Source: Plakobranchus ocellatus
Taxonomy: Eukaryota; Mollusca; Gastropoda; Plakobranchidae
Assembly (NCBI GenBank): GCA_019648995.1
Contig: BLXT01007728.1
Span: 891,987-919,565, forward strand
Reading direction: 5' to 3'
Length of the DNA: 27,579 nucleotides
The notes below the pieces were generated by a model. That model did no database searches. It saw nothing but the letters and a program-made list of their open reading frames with translations, and was not told the DNA's origin. The first letter of the stretch is position 1, and the number at the start of each line of letters is the position of its first letter. A program made the translations under genes and the position numbers. Shown here piece after piece: positions 13,801 through 27,579 of the stretch.

Positions 13801-14802
13801 AAACATTTTTATTGAATCAAAATTATAATGCTAAGTACAATCTTCACACATATTTTTTAAATATTGTGAAGGAGCAGATTTATTCTTTCCATAAAAATAG
13901 AAATTATTAGCTTATACATCATGCTCATGAAAATTATGAGTTACATCTTAACTCTTTGTGTCCCGATTTTTTTTCCGAGTTTTCTCTCTCTGCCCCTTTT
14001 CTTTCATATAGTTAGCGGCCGCTCGGTCATCTGTATCATTCCGTCGGCCGCTGGGAACGGCCGCTCGGATTTATTGAGTTAATATGCCCAAAATGTGACT
14101 TGTGCCTTATTCACACCTATTGTTTCTCTACCTCTGTACCTTTTGTCCCCGTGCTTTCTTAAATTGATAGTAAAATGTGCAAGTCTTTTATGACAAAAAA
14201 AGCTTTCCTCATTGTTCTGTTTAGTGTTTGTGTTAATATCTAACACTGGCTTTGCAATCGAAATTCAATTTGCTTTTATAAAAATTACCAATGGGTTTCT
14301 TAAATATATATCTGTTTTCTTCAATTTATAAGTTCTTTTTTTTTTTTCAGCGTCACAATTATCTTAATATAGAACTTATTTATTTTCCTTCCCGTACACA
14401 TTCATCAACAGGTGTAAGTATGTGGATACTTTGGAATTTTTTTTCCTTTGATTGTCACACCACAAGACTAATTACAAACGTTTTGATCCATACTTTATGT
14501 TATGATGCAATTTTATGAATCAAGAGAATAGCCCACTCATTGTAAGTCAACAGCAATTTAAAATATGGTTAAACAAAAAAATGTGCAATGTACAAAATTC
14601 CAAAGTATCCACATACTTACACCTGTTGATGAATTTTTTTTTAAATGTGAATTGCTCAAAAAGCAATTTTAAACCAATGTGAGGAAAATCCTATTCTAAA
14701 AAATATGAAAAAGGGTCTTACCTGTTTTACAGCATCCAACAATCTTGATAATATTGCTTGGCGTTCATTTTGGTGCACTTCCTCACCTTCAGAAGAAAAC
14801 AT
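19..14802 (-). CDS. SNX29: Sorting nexin 29 (RUN + coiled coil; PX domain outside window), 5' part of gene
   Basis: Fourteen exons on the minus strand join into one open frame of 590 codons (1770 nt) with compatible phases and GT-AG introns. The product follows vertebrate SNX29 from the start: RLLDAVKQ then CQVRFGG, SCLCAAWESALHHGL, VFWNYVKEHL, CGRGRAWLRASLNEHSLERY, YEDWAFLRDGER, GSILFAI, LANVVSFDDAD, DMKQAVVQMM and ELLKHQLKKYVSAVQML. SNX29 has an N-terminal RUN domain, a coiled coil and a C-terminal PX domain that binds phosphoinositides on endosomal membranes. About 220 residues, including PX, should lie left of position 1. The ATG at 14802 gives a 27-residue first exon, close to the 23 residues of the human protein. 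An in-frame ATG at 14847 would add 15 residues. The Kozak context is weak and no promoter or 5' UTR exon was found. Family assignment is very secure; the exact start is moderate. Confidence 0.93.
209..2159. other. SNX29 introns 11-13, no further gene
   Basis: Introns at 209-561, 691-1313 and 1378-2159. They are AT-rich with long T runs on the plus strand (for example near 500-516). An imperfect CTA/CTG trinucleotide patch lies at about 1115-1160. The open frames here are read-throughs of the adjoining exons. I see no RNA gene or intact element. Confidence 0.6.
2323..2418 (-). mobile_element. tRNA-derived SINE, copy 1
   Basis: Read on the minus strand this 96-bp segment resembles a tRNA. It has an A-box-like TTGGCACAGTGGATAGA, a five-base anticodon-like stem CCCTG/CAGGG around a seven-base loop, and a B-box-like GGTTTGAGCCC. 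It shares this layout with a second copy at 10548-10639, with the same flanking GGCCAGGG on the plus strand. The acceptor and T stems pair poorly, so it is a SINE head rather than a functional tRNA. It lies in SNX29 intron 10, in the same orientation as the gene. The side next to its 5' end is a long (AAT)n tract. Confidence 0.6.
2427..2534. repeat. (AAT)n microsatellite
   Basis: A trinucleotide array of about 105 bp, slightly impure for the first 35 bp and nearly perfect afterwards. It sits a few bases from the tRNA-like head of SINE copy 1, inside SNX29 intron 10. The Ile-rich open frame across it is an artefact of the repeat. Confidence 0.95.
2941..9612. other. SNX29 introns 3-9, AT-rich, no further gene
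   Basis: Introns at 2941-3553, 3813-4788, 4963-5425, 5594-5948, 6020-7332, 7508-7961 and 8039-9612. All are AT-rich with poly(A) and poly(T) runs, plus a short (AAC)n at about 8993-9005. I saw no recognisable transposon protein, RNA gene or second coding gene on either strand. The open frames in this stretch either extend from SNX29 exons or are short and low in complexity. Confidence 0.6.
10178..10429. repeat. (GA)n polypurine tract 1
   Basis: About 250 bp of almost uninterrupted purine on the plus strand, mostly GA dinucleotides with AAAG and GGGG variants and only a few pyrimidine breaks. It lies in SNX29 intron 2, so the pre-mRNA would carry a long UC-rich tract. The Ser/Leu-rich and Arg/Glu-rich open frames over it are repeat artefacts. 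Confidence 0.95.
10548..10639 (-). mobile_element. tRNA-derived SINE, copy 2
   Basis: This is a diverged relative of the element at 2323-2418. On the minus strand it reads GGGGCGTTGGTGGCACAGTG (A-box-like) and later GTGGGTTTGAGCCCC (B-box-like), then CCCTGGCC at the end. The anticodon region has lost good pairing. Its tRNA-like 5' end abuts the (GA)n tract that starts at about 10640, just as copy 1 abuts an (AAT)n tract. It lies in SNX29 intron 2. Confidence 0.55.
10640..10870. repeat. (GA)n / (GATA)n polypurine tract 2
   Basis: (GA)n with two embedded GATA arrays at about 10735-10756 and 10807-10836. The unit made of AAAGAAAGAGATAGATAGAT followed by (GA)n occurs twice, at about 10729-10795 and 10800-10866. 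This indicates a higher-order duplication of roughly 70 bp inside the microsatellite. It lies in SNX29 intron 2. Confidence 0.9.
11458..13256 (-). mobile_element. Decayed, 5'-truncated non-LTR retrotransposon (reverse transcriptase region)
   Basis: The minus strand encodes pieces of a LINE reverse transcriptase. In order: a pre-RT linker (NRWSEYVEDLF at about 13010); KNGKATGPDNIPVEI (about 12890); HRTISLMSHFTKIQLRVLMH; QFGFMPDKGTRNAIF; motif A HLCFIDYSKAFDKVRH; motif B KRGVRQGCVMSPDLFNLY; motif C RYADD near 12235; then C-terminal SECWTIN and HICRHNDLEHL blocks. It ends VCSRQGT-stop at 11471. Several frame changes and stops break it: at about 13000, at 12855, between motifs B and C near 12250, and at about 11600 and 11545. 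It is therefore a pseudogene copy. No endonuclease domain is present, which fits 5' truncation. The stop runs directly into a (TGA)n tail. It sits in SNX29 intron 1 in the gene's orientation. The clade is uncertain; an RTE-like or related type is possible. Confidence 0.88.
13948..14082. mobile_element. piggyBac-like MITE with GC-rich core
   Basis: A 135-bp unit bounded by TTAA on both sides. Inside the boxes the left end reads CTCTTTGTGTCCCGA and the right end, reverse-complemented, reads CTCAATAAATCCGAG. The terminal repeats are short and imperfect. TTAA target duplication with C-T-rich ends is typical of piggyBac-class elements. The core holds three CGGCCGCT-type blocks, including the palindrome GCGGCCGC, in strong contrast to the AT-rich intron around it. 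There is no coding capacity. It lies in SNX29 intron 1. Confidence 0.5.
14400..14634. repeat. Perfect 41-bp inverted repeat with 153-bp spacer
   Basis: Positions 14400-14440 and 14594-14634 are exact reverse complements over 41 bp, starting ATTCATCAACAGGTGTAAGT. The spacer shows no internal pairing or coding sequence. No target site duplication is visible outside the arms. It begins about 90 bp into SNX29 intron 1. Each arm contains GGTGTAAGTAT, a strong 5'-splice-site-like string, on opposite strands. It could be a short foldback transposon or an inverted duplication. Confidence 0.9.
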
Positions 14803-17363
14803 AAATGAAAAAAGAAAATTTAAATGATTTAATGTATACCTTTTCAAATCTATAATCTATTTCATAATCACTTGACACTTGGAACTTGAAATTTAAAAAT
14901 TAACTTTAAAATAAAACAAATTTTTTGTTCAAATGGAAATCTTTTTCCTACTTTTTAGAATTAGGTGATATAAGTATGGTGCAATATTATTAGTTTTGAG
15001 GCTGCTGCTGCAATGAACACCTTTTTACAAAATCATTTTGGTTTAGCCAGGATATTTTTTAAAGAAAAACAAAACAAATTGAGGACTCATAAATAATTTA
15101 GTTTCAGCCATGCACTTTGGTTTGACTGTGTTTTTTATGTTATATTGGGGTCTCATGATGAAATATCTGTTTTGAAATAATTTTTTTATGTAAACTTTTC
15201 AAAAGTCCATAGATGGAAAAAGTACAGCAGAGACCAAAAAAAAAAAAATTATTAAGATTACTAAAAGGTGAAAAATTGACTTTTTAAAAATCTTAAATGC
15301 AGCGATTTATATGAGTTACGATTATTTAAGTAGACAGTATTTGATTTAGGAGACAAGAGTAGTTGGCTCTGCCACTGTCTGATTGGGTTGAGGATTTCAA
15401 GATCTATATATATTTAAAAATCTTTACAAAATTTTACAGGCCATAATAGGTTTTTATAGGTATTTAGTATCAGCAGTAGTAGTAGTAAAAGTAGTAGCAG
15501 CAGCAAAAGTACAAGGAGTGGTAGTAATAGCAGAAGCAACAATAGTAATATTAGATGAATGATGGATAGAAAGCACTAGGCCTATCTTGATTTTTTGCTC
15601 TTTCAGAGAAGGGGTACAGAATCACCCCGACTTTTCAAAACGGGCAAATGTGAAGAAATGATCAGGGGCAAGTGCAAGAAATTCTTCTGGAACAATAGAA
15701 AAATCATTTTTTTGAGGAATACTATCCATCCCTAATATATAATAATAATCATAAATGCTGGGAAAAAATGACCTATGGGGTAGCTTTTTCAACCCCGAAA
15801 TATGATAATGATTAAGTGTGCAGTGGTCTGACAAAGTGAGTCAAGTTGCAGTTCTGGATGATTGACTTAAAATGAAAATTGTTGAATGGGGAAATGAGAA
15901 CTACTCACTTTTTTATGTGCAGGACTTTCTATAGATAACCTGCAGTCTTTCTGTACATAAAGCATTGGGAATGTTTACTTCTATACTTCAATATGATTAA
16001 AACTCAGTGATGTAGACCAGCAACTCGACTCATTTTGTAAAACCACCACACAAATGCTTTAAATGAGAATTGTAAATTTCTTTTTTTTTTTTAAAGGAAA
16101 AATTAAAAAAAAAAAATTTGAAAAAGTCACCTACAAAAAATCTGATCAGCCTGAATCGCATTAAACTTTGTTTTTAGCTTACCATTCATTGTGTCGTCAA
16201 ACTCAAATGCTCTTCAGACATCAAGTCATCCCATCTATAATTTTGACTCTAAAAATTCTATATATAATCCATGCACTCATTTGAGCTTAAAACTAAATTA
16301 GGCCAGGACTGCATCAGTTTTTGAATCATGGCCTTAGAAAGATCACCTATGGATTTATTATGCCCAATAAAGCTTACATAAAATCCTGTTTTTTAATGAC
16401 ACTTTACAGATTATGTAATTGACCTGGTCTTGAAATGTCTAGGCCTAAATAACCTCTTTTTAAAACTCTACAGTTTTGAGAAAATATAAGGAAAGAGGTC
16501 CAAATACCGATTAAAAAAAAAAAACCAAACAAATCTTTTTAAATCCTTTTTCCTTGGCAAAAGAAAAGAAAAGAATGTCTGTGATCGGAACTTTAAGATC
16601 CCATTCCCTGCCTGATTTAGCTGCCAAAAAAAAAAAAAAATAAATAAATAAATGCAAGGTTTTTATTAGGTTGTTTAATTTTTTTTTCAGCAAAACTCTT
16701 GAGTTGTAGATCTAGATCTAGTTCATTTTGATGTAGCTCAAAATCACTCAAATTTAGTATCACTTATTAAATGCCAAATAAATCTGTTGCAGGTCCAACA
16801 GTCACATTATTAGATCTAGATCAATCTCAAATCTTGATCTGAAGATTTTATCCACATTATTTATATTATTTTATTTAGGCTTTATCCTAACCCTTGCCTC
16901 GACTGTTACTTGAGCTAGATGTGAATGAGATCGATACCAGATCTTGTTTTAAATTTAACAGAAGTTGATTTACTAACCAGATCTAGAATCTAGATCTAGT
17001 TGTTGAATCTAGAGTAGATAGATAAATCTAGACTTAGAAATTATTTGGAGGTACAAAGTTGGTGGTTTTCCCAAGTATTATAATTCGATTGTAAAGTTTT
17101 AAAATGTTAAGCTTTTGGAACTCTCTCTCTCTCTGTTTTTACCCTTCCTCCTCGCAACGCTAGGATCTAGATCATAGGCCTAGATCTAACGTTAAATAGG
17201 ACTTGTCTCTTTGTGTTATTTCATCCCTAGAGTCTAGACTGTTGTATCTCTAGCAGTAGGCTAGCAGTTGAAGAAAACCCCTCCTACACCCAAGACCACC
17301 TCCTTCAAGGGAAGCGACTCCTAAACAATGTCACATGATATCAATTTCCTGTTCAGTGAATTA
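14803..17363. other. Intergenic region between divergent SNX29 and RPL10
   Basis: No gene was seen. An imperfect AGT/AGC trinucleotide patch lies at about 15472-15555. Long A or T runs occur at 15235-15248, 16081-16092 and 16627-16640. From about 16700 rightwards the sequence fills with AGATCTAG-type palindromes. Promoter elements for SNX29 and its transcription start should be here, but no TATA box or other decisive element could be picked out. Confidence 0.6.
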
Positions 17364-17398
17364 CTTTCTCTTTCTTTTAGGGTCGGAATCGCCAACCC
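17364..17398 (+). promoter_or_regulatory. RPL10: RPL10 transcription start region (TCT/TOP pyrimidine tract) and non-coding exon 1
   Basis: A run CTTTCTCTTTCTTTT at 17364-17378 is followed by AGGGTCGGAATCGCCAACCC and the donor GTAAGT at 17399. Animal ribosomal protein genes start at a C inside such a tract (the TCT initiator), which gives mRNAs a 5' terminal oligopyrimidine (TOP) for growth-dependent translation. The start is probably at C17368 or C17370, inferred from the motif only. The rest of the 5' UTR is six bases at the head of exon 2 (17553-17558). No TATA box is obvious. Confidence 0.7.
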
Positions 17399-17558
17399 GT
17401 AAGTAAAATTGAGCTATGAAAAAAATCTGTTTCAATCGATATTTATTCTTAATCAGTTGTTCATTTCATATCACTACGAAATCAACTGTGACATTATCAT
17501 AAATGTTGATTTGTTACATTTTTACATTGGTTTTTTTTCGATTTTGTTCCAGATCAAA

Positions 17559-25536
<7,978 letters not shown>

Positions 25537-25565
25537 ATATGAAATATCCATGCTCTGTTAAAGAA

Positions 25566-25571
25566 AATAAA
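25566..25571 (+). terminator. RPL10: RPL10 poly(A) signal
   Basis: A canonical AATAAA lies 30 bp after the TAG stop. Cleavage is expected about 15-25 bp later. A T-rich downstream element runs from about 25600 to 25615. The very short 3' UTR is usual for ribosomal protein genes. Confidence 0.9.
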
Positions 25572-26120
25572 GCTGGTTTACTCAAATTGGATTATGTTAT
25601 CTTTTTTTTTTTTTTCGTTCTGTTAAGAAAATGTCATCATTAAAATGCTTTTGGGCTAAGCAATGCTTCCCATAGCCTTTCTGATCTTTCTCCCTTTCCA
25701 CACACATACATTTACAAAAGCGCTACCACTTTTTCAACCAATGTTGCTCACCTTTATATAGATCACACCACTTCTCTGTGTCACTGTTATGCAGAGTTAT
25801 GCAACTAGAGTTACTAGTGTACTGGATAATTCAAAACCAGTGCATATTTTAAATATTTAGAAATCACTTATTTAGTTTGAACTTCTATTTTGGCCAAGAA
25901 CAGGATAGGATCTGTATTAATAAGTACAGAAGACCTTTTTTCCACAGTACTCGAGAAGTGGGAGCAATGAAAGAATGAGCCTAGCTTGCCTAGTCTCCCA
26001 TAATTGGATTGGGGATTGGAAGGAGAGGTCTAGAATCAATTGTACTCTTGTCACAATATACAATTGAAAGTGAACAATCTCCTGTTGCCAGTGAAGTAAG
26101 GATAGGTGTCGGCTATACCA

Positions 26121-26376
26121 TATGATATTACATGTACTGATTATGATGGCTTGAGATGGGGATGGGGGAGAGAGTAAGAATGTATGTGGCATGATTCAAT
26201 AGATAAGACGTACACAATATGATAATGTACTGATTATGATGGCTTGAGATAGGGATGTGGCATGATTCAATAGATAAGACATACACAGTATGATATTTTA
26301 CTGATTATGATTGCTTGAGATAGGTTGTGGGAGAGTGAGAATATGTGTGGCGTGATTCAATAGAGAAGACATACAC
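26121..26376. repeat. Three-unit minisatellite
   Basis: Units at about 26121-26217, 26218-26288 and 26289-26376 share ACTGATTATGATGGCTTGAG and GATTCAATAGATAAGACATA with few changes. Unit 2 lacks an internal piece of about 26 bp (GGGAGAGAGTAAGAATGT region), giving lengths of about 97, 71 and 88 bp. Confidence 0.9.
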
Positions 26377-27002
26377 AAGACACTTCAGCCACTTTGTTTT
26401 TATTCAGGGATGCCAGTTTTCCAATTTAAACAGGATTTCCGACTTTTTGCCTCATTTTTATTACTCAAAAGTCAATTATACTTTACCTACAGCTTTGAAA
26501 AAAAACTTTATTACTATGCAAGTTTCCTGCTTTTTAGTCCGAGGCCACTGGCATCCCTGTTTATTAGTATTACATTATTTAATCTTAGAGGAAACAATAC
26601 ATGTAGGTATTATGGATCGGAACAAATATTGTACTTGTAGGGTTTTTACTTCACTTTATAAATACCTCCCTTCAGTTTTTTCTCAAGTTGGTCCTATTTT
26701 TGTAGTCTGAATTTGGTAAAAATTACTTAACTCTCCGTACAAAAAAAAATAAACTACACTATTTAAAACGTAAGCACTAAAATGTAAGCCTATGCTGTAG
26801 TAACATTCTTGTAACTCCAAAATGCGACATGATTGGCGCTGGTACTAACATAACACTTATCAACCTGTCCCAATAGGTGTTTACTTATCCATATAAATTA
26901 GAACATTGTACATGTAATTGTAACTGAAATTCCAAAAATATCTCGACATCTCGGTTTATCATTATTTTTTTATTATTATATAATAGTAATACATGTACAT
27001 GT

Positions 27003-27170
27003 ATAGTGCACTCCACTTAATTCGACATCTCACAATTTGACATTTCGCTTAATTTGAGGCACTTAAGAAGTCCCAAATAACTCGCTCTTAATCCTCAATA
27101 ACAAAACTTTGCCCAAATCGACATGCTCTTGGCTCATTTCTCTTAATGCGACACTTCTTGTCTGGTTTTC
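27003..27170. mobile_element. Possible pogo/Tigger-type element end
   Basis: AGTGCACTCCACTTAATTCG after a TA, followed by recurring TTCGAC and TTAAT-type strings (27019-27056, 27117-27122, 27144-27152), resembles the terminal repeats of pogo/Tigger DNA transposons. No matching inverted end or transposase was found in the window, so this is a degenerate fragment at best. Confidence 0.25.
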
Positions 27171-27560
27171 TGATCAAACTAAACCAATATGGTTTGACCT
27201 GGCCGCTTCCCAAAGCAAAATGAATGTACTGTGTTTGATAATACAGACTATTCATTATGATTGAGTAACTGCAGGGGTGATGAAGTTTGAAATAAAGAGT
27301 AGTGGGTGCGCAGGAGAGGAGGAAAGGTGTGACAATGACAAAAGGTTGGGCCTAGGCAAACGCTCTCTGGCCTGGACTTAACAGAAACACTGCAAAAAAA
27401 AAGTGCAACATGCGTGGATGGCAGTGGCAGGCATCCCATGCTATGCTAGATACCACTCATATACGTATGAGTGTGTGTGCGTGTGCATAGCTGGCGGCGA
27501 GGGAGGAGACCGTGTTAGCGCTGTTATATTTAACAACTAATGCTATGGTAAAAGATGCCG

Positions 27561-27577
27561 CCCCCCCCCCCCCCCCC
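27561..27577. repeat. (C)17 homopolymer at window edge
   Basis: Seventeen consecutive C residues, followed only by TT. Long C runs are rare in AT-rich genomes and often mark sequencing or assembly trouble. Confidence 0.95.
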
Positions 27578-27579
27578 TT

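Larger units (their letters stand above)
5426..14802 (-). other. SNX29: SNX29 exons 1-7, encoding the RUN domain
   Basis: Exons on the minus strand: E1 14722-14802, E2 11270-11322, E3 9613-9693, E4 7962-8038, E5 7333-7507, E6 5949-6019, E7 5426-5593. They encode residues 1-235. The RUN domain covers roughly residues 30-190. Its hallmark block GRGRAWLRASLNEHSLERY lies in E5, and the closing helix GLGSILFAITVD spans the E6/E7 junction. Phases agree at every junction: for example E2 ends CG and E3 starts G (Arg), E3 ends AA and E4 starts G (Lys), E5 ends GC and E6 starts G (Ala). The E4 acceptor was set at TATAG/GCAGATG because it keeps the Lys-Gln also found in human SNX29. The E7 donor GTTGGT is weak. 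Human SNX29 has extra LLKEST-type repeats after the RUN domain that are absent here, so the linker is shorter. Confidence 0.9.
25600..27579. other. Region downstream of RPL10, no gene seen
   Basis: AT-rich DNA with a minisatellite (26121-26376), a possible DNA-transposon end (from 27003) and a terminal C run. The longest open frame, 26345-26710, begins inside the minisatellite and shows no domain, conservation cue or splice context. Confidence 0.6.

Noticed and set aside
26345..26710. 121-codon plus-strand open frame downstream of RPL10
   Set aside because: It begins inside the minisatellite, with no recognisable domain, poor composition and no splice or poly(A) context.
27451..27468. Short palindrome-like ACTCATA-TACG-TATGAGT
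   Set aside because: A seven-base stem with a four-base loop is expected by chance at this scale, and nothing around it supports a function.

Overview
The window is a piece of an AT-rich, intron-rich metazoan nuclear genome. Two conserved animal genes sit head to head, with long introns loaded with simple repeats and transposon remnants. The protein sequences look like those of a lophotrochozoan invertebrate. The many TAGATCTA and TAGGCCTA microrepeats and the intron style suggest a gastropod mollusc, but that is a low-confidence impression. No bacterial, viral, CRISPR or operon-like features were seen.

Minus strand, 14802 down to 19 (the gene runs off the left edge): the 5' part of a sorting nexin 29 (SNX29, RUN and PX domain protein) gene. 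I reconstructed 14 coding exons with GT-AG introns and one continuous 590-codon frame. It encodes the RUN domain, a polybasic and acidic linker, and the start of the coiled coil. The PX domain must lie left of the window. Its introns hold two copies of a tRNA-derived SINE beside long microsatellites (2.3-2.5 kb and 10.2-10.9 kb), a decayed, 5'-truncated non-LTR retrotransposon (11.46-13.26 kb), a 135-bp piggyBac-like MITE with a GC-rich core (13.95-14.08 kb) and a perfect 41-bp inverted repeat just inside intron 1 (14.40-14.63 kb).

Intergenic region, 14.8-17.36 kb: no gene seen. Its right half begins a domain crowded with palindromic TAG-NN-CTA octamers, which continues into the ribosomal protein gene.

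Plus strand, 17.37-25.6 kb: a complete ribosomal protein L10 (RPL10/uL16) gene. It has a pyrimidine-rich start, a short non-coding first exon, five coding exons (216 aa) and a poly(A) signal at 25566. Intron 2 carries a large foldback element of about 180-bp arms (17649-18294). Intron 3 carries an ETS site and two CArG boxes. Intron 5 carries a 112-bp tandem duplication.

Right end, 25.6-27.58 kb: non-coding, with a three-unit minisatellite, a possible pogo/Tigger-type terminal repeat and a 17-C homopolymer at the edge.

The two genes have unrelated roles: endosomal membrane trafficking (SNX29) and cytosolic translation (RPL10). Nothing here shows they work together. I found no convincing new multi-gene system. 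The most interesting signals are the structured non-coding elements around the RPL10 promoter and the start of SNX29.
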